Source: Marasmius tenuissimus | Lineage: Eukaryota; Basidiomycota; Agaricomycetes; Agaricales; Marasmiaceae | Assembly (NCBI GenBank): GCA_029532415.1 | Contig: JAQOTA010000071.1 | Location: 1,736,001-1,800,000, forward strand | Direction: 5' to 3' | DNA: 64,000 nt | Shown here: positions 9,312 through 21,000 of the stretch, in pieces | How positions within the stretch are numbered: position 1 is the first letter of the stretch | Layout: each line of letters starts with the position of its first letter | The notes under the pieces: model-generated | The model's input: the letters and a program-made list of their open reading frames with translations, nothing else | Told to the model about the DNA's origin: nothing | Database searches by the model: none | Position numbers and translations under genes: made by a program

Positions 9312-10332
9312 GATACGGAGCAAACAAATGGGTCGGGAGGAAATCTGATAAGCAAAAATGATGAGCATCATGCAAATTGGCTAGGAATGTATAGATATTC
9401 AGTTGGAGAAAGTTGATACATATATATCTGTTATAATCATATAGCTTTAGTATTCAAACTTGGATTCTGTATATTGTTGTATATTGTACACAGTTCTAAA
9501 CCAACTTTCATGACTTGAGAGAGTTCTTGAAAGATTTTTCATAAAATGACATCTGACACTTCTCAAGGTTTGCTTTCCCTTTCTATGGACTTGTGATTAC
9601 CACACCTCAAGAAACCTCTCTACTGCCCTCTGTTGTGGAAAGATGGCAGGGTCACCTAGAGAGGGATAGGACCCAAGTATCCCTTTCTGAGTATTGGTAT
9701 CCAATAAAGCAGTCATGTACTATAATTCCTGTCATCCACACATGCAGAGGTTAATATAAAGTTTGACTGTATCCATTTAATGATTACTTTCTGAGGATTC
9801 AAACAATACCAGGCTTTATATATAATTATTTTGCTATGAAGCCTCCTAAGTTGTTCAAATGGTTCACTATTGATACTATGAATCTATCCACTTTTCTTCC
9901 CTTCTTGTGGTCTTGAACAACTTCTGTTTTCTTCCACCTGCTTTAAACATGAACACATGTCACTCTATAATCCTTATGGCATTCTATGAATTTCCCATCA
10001 CTCTTTTGTTGGTGCCTTGCTATAGTTTGTTCTCATAATGAGTATAAAGCATGAAATTGTTGTATATCCCTTGCACTCTTGATGTCTGATCCCAAATTGA
10101 ATGATTTGGGGGTTCCCAGTTCTTGCTCCATTCCTGACAAATGAAATCTAGCAAAAGGGAATATCTTTGGTCCCTTGAATAGCCTGTCAATGGACATGCT
10201 ACTGACAGACTATCCAAGGGATTCATCTACCAGGGTCCTAATAGAACCTCCCTCTGAAAAAGATAAGTTTGGACCTGCATCATAGCTCAATACCCCCTCT
10301 AGTCCTTCGTGGGTTGACTTATGATGTGGACG
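9312..10332. other. Intergenic, possible diverged LTR tail
   Basis: No gene could be supported. The stretch ending CCTGACA at about 10138 resembles the 3' end of family E LTRs (CAGATTGGATGGCCTGAGAG before the end), and sequence around 9960-10000 also resembles that LTR. It may be a strongly diverged plus-strand copy; its start was not found. Confidence 0.3.
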
Positions 10333-10512
10333 TTGGTATGTACCAAGTGGTGTGGTATGGCGTTGGTATATACCACTCACAAGTGGTATTGGTCATGGCA
10401 TGTACCAATTGGATTTGCTACATACCATATGCAGTTGGTTTGGGTCTTGGTATGTACCTGTCTGAGTTGGTATGTACCACATCTGTTTGCTATGAGCTTT
10501 GGTACATACCAT
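10333..10512. repeat. Array of seven TTGGTATGTACCAA-type palindromes
   Basis: Seven 14-bp sites close to the palindrome TTGGTATGTACCAA occur at 10333, 10363, 10395, 10415, 10447, 10467 and 10499. Variants include TTGGTATATACCAC and TTGGTACATACCAT. Centre-to-centre distances are 30, 32, 20, 32, 20 and 32 bp, all close to two or three helical turns. Spacer sequences are not obviously similar, so it is not a simple tandem repeat. What it does is unknown. Confidence 0.7.
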
Positions 10513-10730
10513 AAGAGATTGCTATAAGCAGACTAAGGTTCAACCTCAAGGGTTGTATCTGTGTTTTGTCTCTAGACAAGACCATAACTAACTATATTTT
10601 ATAAATTTATTGCAGCATGCAATCAACAGGAGGTTGTCATCATGAGTAAGTGCATCCAAAGCCTGCCTACTACAAGCTGCATGTTTATTGAGGAAGTAAT
10701 ATTGAGAATGAGGGGCAATTTAGAGAGGTG

Positions 10731-10830
10731 CTGGTATATACCATGAGTGCAAAAAAGTAAGGAATCTTGGTACATACCATGGTGAAAAGCACCCCCAGCA
10801 GTATGTACAAAAGATTTGGTATGGTACCAG
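10731..10830. repeat. Second cluster of TGGTATRTACCA-type sites
   Basis: Related palindromes recur at 10731 (CTGGTATATACCAT), 10767 (TTGGTACATACCAT), around 10800 (GTATGTAC) and 10817 (TTGGTATGGTACCA). Distances between the first three centres are about 36 and 31 bp. The cluster is about 220 bp from the first and shares its motif, so the two are likely related. Confidence 0.55.
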
Positions 10831-10983
10831 GTACAGACCCCTACTTAGGTACATTATTCGAGGTGGTGAGTTACATCTAACTAGGTACAAAAGGGTGTAT
10901 GCCTGAAGTGGACCACGAGCATCATACCTGATGCAACTATATACATAGCAGGTATTTATAGTGTCATTTGTGAAGCAATACAA

Positions 10984-11533
10984 ATAAGAGGGAGGAAAAA
11001 GAACAGGGCAACAAATTATGCAGTGAGATAATGGGGGTGAAAGTGTGAGGAATGAATTCGCTGGAGTTCCAAATTGGTCATCCAGATCCCCAAAAAAGCA
11101 GTGCTGTACCAGTAATGCGGTATGTGCTCATTCTGACCCCATTTGGCAGGATCCTGGGCCCCTATTCAACAGAACGCCATGCATTTTCTGTGTGGTCCCT
11201 CCATGAGCCCATCCTTTCAGTTCTCCTTCTCCATCAGTTATTCTCATTTAATCAGGGACACGGGCATGCCATAGGGGTTCATATAACAAATTTTTCATAC
11301 CCTGAAGACTTAGTATCGAGTTTCATGCTTGTTGCCATGTCTATACTTGACCTGTCAGCCACCAGTGGACCCATGATCATCCATGGCAAGAAGCAAAGGC
11401 AGTATGTGTTGCCATTTCCTGCAGTATTTGTAATTTATTCCCTTCTCTGCACAAATGATCACTCACTTGTTGTAGTCTGAATGTTTTTACACCAAAACAC
11501 AAAAAGTTTCTTGCCCTTTTCAGGGATCACTAA
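10984..11533. other. Intergenic, no gene recognised
   Basis: A 142-codon open frame (11052-11480, +) is present but has no recognisable domain, no splice context, and composition like the surrounding non-coding sequence. I do not call it a gene. Confidence 0.35.
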
Positions 11534-12564
11534 TGTTGAGGCAGAGGTCCTGCCCATGCAGTAGCAGCATGGGACAGACTAGCTCACTGTTACATCCATG
11601 CATCTTACCCTGGTCTATCTCACCTAGTCAAATCACACTTGGCTAGTCACAACACTTCCAGACCCATTCCAGGTACTTTCAGACTATTATTCTAGTCCAT
11701 TCCAACACTATTCCATCCCTGGCACTCAACCTTCACTTCCACGGTTCAGTCTCTCACACCAAGTCCATCTCCAGAACCTCCACTACTTCTGCCTCTGCTT
11801 CCGGGACTCTTTCCATCTTATTCTGACTTGTTCTGACTTACTTATCTCCGACTTCTGAGATATTCCCATGCTCACTTACTTTATTCATATCTTCATTCCA
11901 TCACACACATATTCATTTCCAGTTCATTTCCCTTCCGGTACAATTCTCCCCATGTTTGATTTCCCTATGATACATCAACCTTTCCTGGACTTGACTCACT
12001 TGTGATTCATTCATTTACTATAACCCTACTATAACCCTATATAAGCTCTATACTTCTATCCTGTATCAGAAGACTCAAAATGAACCTGGATCAACCAGGA
12101 TTCAACCAGGACTCACCTGGATACTTTCCCATCATGACTCTAATGTCTTTCCTTCTCCCTCGCAACTTGTCCTCTTAGTCTAGTAGAAGGACAGCTCAGT
12201 TCATGGTGCTGTTGGCGAAACCTTCAGCTACTGTCTGCTCTAGATCTGTTGCTCCCACACTCCTTCATCTTATCTCCTTCCTATCCATCTATCCAACAGC
12301 ATATAAAACCCCATCTCTTATCTTATCCCTATCCGATCCGCACAATCCTAACACTCACCTGGAGATAGGCTTAAGAGGCAGCAATGAGAGTAGTAAAAAG
12401 TACTGGTATTGCGTGTAGATACAGAGCTACTTATATACTATACCGAGGTGGTTATAGCTACTATAACAGGAGTGACTAGAAATAGCATATATCATAGTAA
12501 AACGATTGAAGCATATGTACAGCCCAATACAACAGTCCATATGTCTGGGAGTCTGGATTCAACA
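11534..12564 (-). mobile_element. Solo copia LTR (minus), split by a second LTR
   Basis: Bases 11534-11587 plus 12354-12564 together make one minus-strand copy of the copia LTR, starting TGTTGAGGCAGAGG and ending GGATTCAACA. Its own target duplication is ACTAA (11529-11533) and ACTAC (12565-12569), one mismatch. The interior is interrupted by the family A LTR at 11588-12353. No internal copia sequence remains, so this is the product of LTR-LTR recombination. Confidence 0.88.
11588..12353 (+). mobile_element. Solo LTR, family A (766 bp), nested in copia LTR
   Basis: Starts TGTTACATCCATGCATC and ends GCACAATCCTAACA. It is flanked by a perfect 5-bp duplication CTCAC (11583-11587 and 12354-12358). 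Other copies are at 35550-36294 and 46120-47754; a diverged relative is at 48129-48844. It contains TATAAGCTCTATAC near 12039, a plausible LTR promoter. The parent element is absent from the window, so its superfamily is unknown; the 5-bp duplication fits either copia or gypsy. Confidence 0.9.
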
Positions 12565-12947
12565 ACTACAAGCAGGCATGCGACAACATGAAGGACCTCC
12601 AGCATGTGAGATTTTGGTGACTGGAAGACCTGGAGCATCCATGGAATACAACATTTTCAGGGGAGAATTTTTCCTGTGTTGGCCTGTTTCAATGTCCCTG
12701 GATGTTGAGTGCTCTGAGGTGGAGTTAGTGAGTATCAACAACTCTGCAAATGCTCCAGAGGTGCCAATGCCTACAGCTCAAGGACTGGCCACTGACATAT
12801 TTGTTGAAAGGATGGACATGTATAATGAGTACCAGTGTTTGTTGTCACTTTGCAAGGCAGTGAGTAGTATTCACATCACATGACTGTTACTGTTCAGGAA
12901 CCTGATGCGTTTCATCTTTCTCTCTTGCCTACTACCAACACTTCCAG
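12565..12947. other. Short stretch with weak coding signal
   Basis: An open frame on the plus strand around 12760-12880 (GLATDIFVERMDMYNEYQ) may be an upstream exon of the pseudogene that starts at 12948, followed by a possible intron ending TTCCAG at 12947. The evidence is too weak for an exon model. Confidence 0.25.
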
Positions 12948-13727
12948 CAAATTGAATGTCAACTCAAACACTCTAACAATGCTGCCAATGCCAAGATAAA
13001 CACCAAGGCCCAGGATCCCTTCGCCCTCTTACTCATGAAGCTCACCAGCTCTACTTTCAAGTCAAAGCCATGTTACCAACCAGCCCAGTTCTTTTGTGCC
13101 AAGGCGAATGACAAAGTTGTCAAGAGACAATGGGAGGCGGCAAGGGTTATGGAACTAAATAGAGACATGCCGAAGCTGGGGAAGAGAGTGGTCAAGGAGA
13201 AGTTTGAGAAGCTCACAATGAGGAAAAGGATGATTGGGTGCTGCAAGCCCGAGAGGTTCATAAGGCTGAGCTCAGAGCTTGGGAGGCCAAGGTGATTGCA
13301 ACACCATCTACAGATCCTCTTGCCCGTCAAATGTGAGTTTCAATTGTTGTTACTCCCACATTAGATACTACACCCAACATTTCTATGTTTGCTACTCTTT
13401 TTTGATTTGATTTTCGTCTGGCTAGAATGAATCATGAACTCATCCACAATGTTAGTGCTATCAATGGTATTGCAAAATTTGTCAAGCCTATTTTGGATGG
13501 AATAGCAACTTGTACCAGTTGGCACATAACCCTTCTGGCAGGCAGATCTGAACCACAGGACAAACATTGTAAGGTACAGCAAATATCTGATTCTGATTCT
13601 GTTGTCCTGTGTAGCAAAGAACTTGCTGATAGGAAGGGCATGAATAGACCTTGGCCCAAATCTCCTCCACTGCAGTCTGAGAGAAATTGCCAGGTTGGGT
13701 TTGCCCACTGCCAAAAGAGACTCTGAT
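12948..13727 (+). pseudogene. Broken multi-exon hypothetical gene of agaricomycete type
   Basis: An exon starting after TTCCAG at 12947 encodes IECQLKHSNNAANAKINTKA and DPFALLLMKLT. The frame shifts near 13225, at an A-rich GAGGAAAAGGA run, into WVLQAREVHKAELRAWEAK and TPSTDPLARQM. A GTGAGT...CTAG intron (about 13332-13425) follows, then an exon with NHELIHNVSAINGIAKFVKP and SWHITLLAGRSEPQD up to the stop at 13724-13726. I recognise the overall layout (charged helical region, intron, then a segment on metrics like 'tgLHiTLiaGgpeP') from uncharacterised agaricomycete families, but have no function for it. The frameshift makes this copy a likely pseudogene. Confidence 0.45.
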
Positions 13728-14258
13728 GGCCGTAGTCCCATAATCTCCACAACACCTACAGGTGGTGCCCCTGCAACGTCGTAGCTTCTCCTCTGCCCAA
13801 TCAAGTAGCAAGAGGAAGTTTGCCTGCTCGTCGGGCCAACTGCAATTGTTGGGATTGTGGAGACAGGTGACTACATTGTGTGTTGCAGCATCCTCAATGA
13901 GCAAGGTTTCTCTGTATGACTAATTCAGAGAGGCATATGAATGGAACATTGTCAACATACTTTCCATCAAACTTGATCAAGCACATACCAGGAATAGCTA
14001 GCATCTTGTCCAATGTGTAAGTTCACCCATCTCTTTCCATCTTCTCTCCTGTCCAACCCTGACCCTTTTGTTTCTTGTTCCTCTAGATTACTGGTGAGAT
14101 TGTGCTCAATGATAATGTGGCATTTCTTGTGCTGCAGAGTATGTGTGATCTTTTTGGCGGTGCATTGTTTCAAAGCTGTGCCTGCCTCATGCTCTGCCAG
14201 CCACATGGACTTTTGTCTGTCATGCCAGTGGTCACAATTTTTGAAGTTCTTGTTCTCC
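13728..14258. other. Remainder of decayed gene region
   Basis: Possible further exons (for example around 13960-14010 and 14080-14160) follow the pseudogene, with GTAAGT and AG sites, but no continuous frame could be assembled. The stretch ends at the poly-T tail of the minus-strand LINE. Confidence 0.3.
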
Positions 14259-16013
14259 TTTTTTTTTTTTTTTTTTTTTTTTTGAATCACATTCTTATAT
14301 ACCGGTGTACGAACACAGTCCGGTCGCTATCTACAAATGCAGCATCCCACAAATGCGCAATAACTAGATCCCCTGCTAGAAAGGAGGTGTGCCTCGATAG
14401 GAACCGCCCCTCAGAACGTATCCACAGTGTTTCCCCAACACTATGTGGTAGATAGGGTTGTATCATCATGGGCTAAGACACACTAGTGCCCCCTGCTCCC
14501 ACGTCCTTCACCCCCGCCCCCTAGGCCCGGCAGCAAGAGCCCGCACACCCCTCCCAAGAGTCTACAGGGAGCTAATACCAGCACATCAGCCCAGATCACT
14601 TACCCGATTCCCTCAGTGCCCTCGTCCTGAGGTCCACGCTGCATAGGCAAGATAAGTCTGCCTGAATATTGAACTGTTGGTAATACAATCGGTGCATGCC
14701 CCAGAATGCACCTAGTCATTCTAGTTGTCAATGAAAGCGACCCTCCGGCCAGCTTTAGCCATGTTCCTCCTTTGAGGTAAGATGGTTGTAGGGGGCAAAT
14801 CTTTAAGATCCTGCAGCTCATAAAAGTGCCTGCCTCTATATGATGGGTCCTGGAAGCGCGATACCCACGCGTCCTGCCCTGCCTTTGTGGCTTCTTGTCG
14901 AAGCCTATCTAGCGATGTTTGGGGCACTGCCCCCACACCTATGGGGGGCAGTCCTCTAACAAACTCATGAGCGAGCTGGTGTATGTTCCATTTTGCTTTA
15001 GAGGGTACTTGGATGAAGGTCACCTTGCGGTCATCTCCTCCTGCAAACCAGTCAGATAGCACCCTACACACAGCCAGAGAGTGACTCTGTCCTGAGTGTA
15101 TGGACGGATCAATTGCCTGCTTTGCTGCAGCAGTGCAGTCAGTGAACAGTACAAAGTGGTTGCTTTCCCCGCATGACATAGCCATGTAGGAAATTGCCAC
15201 CCGTATAGCATAAAGCTCTGCGTCTGGAGCTGTAACAACACCTGAAGCGTACCTGGTCTGGTGAACTAGGTCTCCACTTCTGTATATCATAGCTGCTGAA
15301 ACAGCCTAATGTCTGGGGTTTTGCGGTACTGAAGCATCAGTAGCTGCAACAACCGTATCAGGATCCTCTTCGAGTAACTCGAGTTTCCGATCAAGGAATA
15401 CTATCCACTCAGCTAGGCTTTCAGACTCAGACTTCTCCTTGTCCTTGGCTTGCTCAGTGAATGTAATGCGGTCAGGATACCTATCCCGCAATCTGTTGCC
15501 AGGGTTTGCATCCTCGTGTGTGGGATCAAACTCCTCGGTAAGCTTAGTGGAGACCTTGTCGATCTCCATAACGGTGCCTTTGACCTTCTTCTGGACTGCT
15601 TCCGTCAGAGTGGCCAATGACTTGGGATGCGGGGTGACGTTTTTGACTTGTCCTCCCCTAAGTAGAGATCTCGTCGGGTGTGTGCTCGACAAGGTGGCTA
15701 CCCTGTAATCTGCCCTGATGGCAAGTTTACGGAGGTGAATGTGAACCGGGATGAGTCCCGCAAGGGCTTCAACTCCGCCTGTAGGCGATGTGCGAAACGC
15801 ACCTGTCACCCATATTGCTGCTTTACGCTGCATAGTGTTGAGGGATTTAAGAGCGGTTTTGCTCATAGTATCGCACATGCTCGTGGAACAGCAATTTGCG
15901 ATCAAAATAGAACCCCAAGTATCGCCAGGTTTCTTTGGGTCGGAGCGGAGTGTTTCCTGTGTACAGGGCAAACTCCAAGTCTAGGGGTGGGTCGTATCGA
16001 TCCCTAGCCCTGC
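14259..16013 (-). mobile_element. Tad1-like LINE copy 1, 5'-truncated, minus strand
   Basis: Starts, in plus coordinates, with 25 T (14259-14283), the poly-A tail of a minus-strand insertion. The element's 3' UTR matches the full-length copy at 22020-22236. Minus-strand coding sequence covers the RT C-terminus (DRYDPPLDLEFALYTGNTPL at about 15990-15930) and RNase H (ATDASVPQNPRH; APDAELYAIRVAI; LFTDCTAA). Stops, frameshifts and a deletion of about 130 bp in the C-terminal CCHC region make it inactive. It ends in ORF2, so at least two thirds of the element is missing. Confidence 0.87.
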
Positions 16014-16242
16014 GGGCACCAGTGTGTCTGAGCCCATGATGATGCAACCCTATTTACCACATAGTGTTGGGGAAACACTGTGGATACGTTCTGAGGGGCG
16101 GTTCCTATCAAGGCGCACCTCCTTTCTAGCGGGGGATCTAGTTATTACGCATTTGTGGGATGCTGCATTTGTAGATAGTGACCGGACTGTGTTCATACAC
16201 CGGTATATAAGAATATGATAAAAAAAAAAAAAAAAAAAAAAA
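16014..16242 (+). mobile_element. LINE copy 2, 3' UTR stub with poly-A, plus strand
   Basis: Only about 206 bp of the LINE 3' UTR plus 23 A (16220-16242) is present. The sequence from GGGCACCAGTGTGTCTGAG matches the full-length copy from 22030. It is joined head to head with copy 1 at 16013/16014, and its poly-A touches the start of copy 3. Confidence 0.85.
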
Positions 16243-16370
16243 GCACTCTACATCCACCGCTCGAATCCGATGACCCTCTCCTTGCCAAACCCGGAGAGGG
16301 ATCTGTACCTAGTTAGTGCCCGGGAGACAGATATCTAACAAATGTCCCCGCCCCATGGCACGCCCAGTCC

Positions 16371-18051
16371 ATGAGCAGCCGTAGATCTGCCTCGGTTGCT
16401 AGCCCCCGAGAACAAACACCAATGCCGCAGGACGAAGAAATGCCCCTCCCTCCCCGCGACACTGAATCACCTGAGCTGCCAACTGGATCCCTCTTCTTGA
16501 GCCTAGTAATGTCTCCTGGAGATGTGGGGGGGGGATTTCGAAGTAGCCGCGCATGCAATCACTGCCATCACAGACTGGATACAGCTGTCTGAGTCCAAGC
16601 CTGAACTCCACATTCCAACCTCAATGCTGCAACGCCTTCACAGCAGTACCACATCCTTATCCAGCCTCATCGCAGGCCGGATTCTTGAAGAGGCCACCAC
16701 CCAGCAATACCCTCGCATCCAGAACAGCTCTGCGCTACCCCACAGCTCTTCCCCTCTTCACATCCACATCGATCACCAGACAATGGAGGAAGATGACACA
16801 GTCCTCATCTCATCCCACACAGAACCGAGCCCACTGGTGATAATGGGAAGAAACCAGTTCGAACAGGCCCAAGACCACTCCCGAAGCGTCCTACAGTGCC
16901 ATTCCAGTGTCCTGATCCAAGAGGTCCTCCCCCTAGGATCAACTTGGCTACCAAGCCTAAACCCACCACTCCATACTCGTTTGCTACAGTGGCGAGGAGG
17001 GGAAGAGAACGACAAGCACCTGCTGCGCAAGCGCAGGTGAACACGTCAGCGTCGGCCAAGACACTGGGTAGGCCCGGATCCGCCATCTCCGGAAACCCTG
17101 GGCCCACCAAAAGGCCCCGGACTACTCCGAAATTCACTACACCTGGACCAACCCATGAACAGGTCCTGGTGCCGTTCCCCAAGGATGTTGGGGTGCCAGA
17201 AATGAGCCTCAACCTCCTCACTACCACTGTGAACGCTGCACTGCGCAGCGCGCAGCATTCTCTTAAGGTGCTAGCCACAACTCATGCATATGAGGGCTGG
17301 GCACTTGCTACAAGTGGTGTTGCTGATGAAAGCGCACTAAACACTATCCATGGGAGGGTTTTAGACCTCGTGCCGGACAGATACAAGGAGTCCCATTGGG
17401 TTGAGCTCCCTACTTCGACGTCGTATCTTAAGATTATTGACGTGCCCTACTTCAAGGACATCATGTCAGGTGACCGCATTACTGCCTCAGATGTGAAGAA
17501 TGCCATAGCGCAATTGCCTCTGAGCAACGACTCTACCTTCACGGGGCTGCCGCGGGTGGTCCGGAACTCTGCTAAGAGCACCACCTGTACGGTGTTTTTC
17601 AACATCTGGGACTCTCAATCGGGAACCCGCGCAAAGCGCCTCTTGGATAAGCCAATACACATCCAAGGACGCAACTGCTTTGTTCGTTCTACTCCAGCCA
17701 GCCCAGGTGTGCCCTTGTGTCAGAGATGCTACAGATGGGGCCACCCTAGTTCTGCATGCCGCGCTCCGCAGCAGCATTGTCCCAAATGCAGCTGACGAGC
17801 ATCGGCTTGTTGCAGGCTGCTGCAAGGGTAACCCAAAGGCTAACCCGCCTATCCCTCCCACTGACGAAGACGAGCCATGTCCTCATATGCCGGTATGCCC
17901 TAACTGTAGGGGCAATCACTCCGCAACAGAAAGGGCCTGCCCCTTCTGGTGCCATCGCTTTGACCGTGTCTGGATTGAAGCTAAATATGCTGAGGTACGT
18001 GAACGCCGTTCTGGTACAAGGCCCGTCACTCAAACCCCACGTCTAGCTTAA
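16371..18051 (+). pseudogene. LINE copy 3 ORF1 (Gag-like, CCHC), frameshifted
   Basis: ORF1 starts at ATG 16371 (MSSRRSASVASPREQ). The frame shifts at a G8 run near 16528, again near 16860-16890, and a third time near 17790. The third part carries a basic Pro-rich region, then a helix-rich region, and a zinc knuckle CQRCYRWGHPSSAC followed by CPKC. After the third shift come CPHMPVCPNCRGNHSATERAC and WIEAKYAEVRERR. Such ORF1 proteins bind the element RNA. The last stop TAA overlaps the ORF2 start as TAATG (18049-18053). Total intact length would be about 560 residues. Confidence 0.72.
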
Positions 18052-21000
18052 TGTCTGAGACACAAGGGATAAGAGTTTTAAGTTTTAACATCGCCAAGAA
18101 CTATATGTATCTTGATGTATTGCTCAAGGAGTTGAAAGATTGGTTTGACATCCTGTTTATCCAAGAACCCCCCTGGCGGCTCATAAGACACGCACCATCT
18201 GCTAAGGACCCGGAGGGGGAGAGAGTGGTGGGCACGCCAAATCACCCATCTTGGACAGTGATGATCTGTTCGGAAAAAGATGAGGGAGATCGCCTGAGAG
18301 TAGCCACATATGTCTCCAAGACTGCCCTCAGGCCTGCAATTCGCAGGGATGTCATTGACCACTGTGATGTACTGGTCATGTCTCTGTTTTACAGAGGTGA
18401 GACCAAATGTCTAGCCAATGTCTACTCTGATGACAATGGGACCGCCATCCGACTTCTGCAAGATAAAGCGGGTAGCATGCCTTCACTTTCGCTTATGGCG
18501 GGTGACTTCAACTGCCATTCCCCGGAATGGGACCCAGGCGTCTCACAGCGCCGGGGCATGGTGGCAGCACTGCTGGAAACAGCGGGGGAACTTGGAGTGT
18601 CTAGGGCCGGGTATATAAATCCAGGGCCAACCTTCATATCACGGACACAAGGTCTTAGGGAGTCTGTTCTAGACCTAGTGTTTGTCAAATCCACTCTTTC
18701 ACTGGCAATTGTGGCCACGAAGGAGACAGAACTGCAGGGACTATTGGACCATATCCCGGTTTCTGTAACACTAGATATGGGAGACATCCCAGAAATACAG
18801 TGTCGTGCCCTCCCTAAAGGGGGGGAGGAGGAAGATAAGTTCCTAGCCGACATAATTGATGGACTCCAGGCATTAACATGGCTGGAGCCTCAAACAGCAG
18901 AGGATGTATCAGCTATGGCAGCTGAAATGGCCTCGGTGTTCTCAAAAGCATGGGACCGGCATTCAAAGGCCTCCCGTGTTACAAAATTCTCGAAGCCCTG
19001 GTGGTCCAAAGAGTGCTCTGATGCCCTTCAGGCCTACAGGGATGAAAGGTCCCAGGACAACTGGACCGAGTTTCGGAGGGTCATTCGAACCTCCAAGCGC
19101 AAGTTCTTTGACTCTAGAATCAATGAAATTGCAGTATCTAACAAGCGCCCTTGGGATCTAATGGAATGGATCCAACAGCGCAAGTTACCACCAGTGGAGG
19201 CCATCCAGTACAATGGACAGCCGTGCCATGATTTCGATGATCTGTGGAGAGGTCTCCATGGGACATACAACTCTGCATCAGGAAGGGAAGTGGACCTTTC
19301 TGTGCTTGATCAGCTAGAATCTATGGCAGAACGAAATTGGTCTAGATTCAGCAATGCAGAGCTTGGGGATGCGTTACAGGCATGCTCAAGCATCTCGTCA
19401 CCAGGGCCCAACCATCTTACATGGGCCCACCTCAAAGTCATTCTGTCTCAGCCAGAATGTGCCCATCGTATATTAATGCTTGCGGATGCATGCATCAATA
19501 TCGGCTGCTGGCCAACTCACTTCAAGGAGTCGGTCTCGGTCATCATCCCGAAGCCCAACAAGCCTTCATACTCTGCCCCAAAGTCATTCCGGCCTATTGT
19601 GCTGCTGAATACTGTGGGCAAACTTATAGAGAAGATGATTTCTAATCGTCTTCAATTCAACATGATCAAGTTTGATCTTGTTCACCCCAACCAGTTTGGG
19701 GGAGTCCGCCAACGATCCACAGAGGATGCAGGCACCTACCTAACCCACCTAGTGAGAGCTGGGTGGGCAAAGGGGGAGATGACAAGCGTTGTCGCTTTTG
19801 ACATTGCTCAATTCTTCCCATCGCTCAACCACAATGTGCTACTACACATACTGAGTAAATTCGGATTCTCTCACAAGTTGATTGGATTCTTTACCTCCTA
19901 CCTTGTAGGGCGGTCCACCAGATACAGGTGGAACCTGTTTGAATCAGGGCCTAACGAAGCAGATGTGGGAGTGGGACAGGGCTCTGCCCTGTCTCCAGTC
20001 CTGTCATCGATATACATAGCACCTATAATGAAGGTGTACGAAATCAGAGCTCGGGAGATGTCTTTGAACACCACCCTCCTCTCTTATGTGGATGATGGCA
20101 CCGTGGTAGCCCAATCCAAATCGCTAGACAATAACAACCATTCCCTCAAGAGGGCATATGGGATCCTATACACCTTATTTACGGCGGTAGGGTTAATATT
20201 GGAGCACGACAAAACCGAACTCTTTCACTTCAGCAGGGCTAGGGATCGATACGACCCACCCTTAGACTTGGAGTTTGCCCCATACACGGGGAACACTCCG
20301 CTTCAACCCAAAGAGACCCGGCGGTACCTAGGGTTCTATTTTGATCGAAAATTGCTGTTCCATGAGCATGTGCAATACTACTCTACCAAGGCTCTCACTA
20401 CTGTACAGTCAATGAGAATGCTTGGCAACTCAACCAGGGGGCTTTGAGCCCTTCATAAAAGGCTCCTATACCGTGCATGCGTGATTCCAATCGCTATGTA
20501 CGGGTTTAGACTTTGGTTCTTTGAAGGATCTAGGAGCAAAACTGCTCTTAAATCCCTCAATACTATGCAGCGCAAAGCAGCAATATGGGTGACTGGTGCC
20601 TTTCGCACATCACCTACAGGCGGAGTTGAAGCCCTTGCAGGACTCATCCCAATACACATTCACCTTCGTAAACTCGCCACAAGGGCGGACTACAGGGTAG
20701 CCACCTTGTCGAGCACACACCCGACAAGATCTCTACTTAGGGGAGCACAAGTCAAAGACGCCACCCCGCATCCCAAGTCATTGGCCACTCTGACGGAGGC
20801 AGTCCGGAAGAAAGTCAAAGGCACTGTTATGGAGATCGACAAGGTCTCCACCAAACTCACCGAGGAGTTTGATCCCACTCACGAGGATGCAAACCCTGGC
20901 AATAGATTGCAGGATAGGTATCCTGACCGCATTACATTCACTGAGCAAGCCAAGGACAAGGAGAAGTCCGAGTCTGAAAGCCTAGCTGAGTGGATAGTAT

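Noticed and set aside
10333..10830. CRISPR-like repeat array
   Set aside because: The repeated unit is a 14-bp palindrome with variable 6-18 bp gaps in a eukaryotic genome, with no cas genes.
11052..11480. 142-codon open frame (+) as a gene
   Set aside because: No domain, no splice context, no codon pattern like the real genes nearby, and it lies in repeat-derived sequence.
14259..16242. Twin-primed inversion of a single LINE
   Set aside because: There are two tails, poly-T at one end and poly-A at the other; twin priming leaves one.
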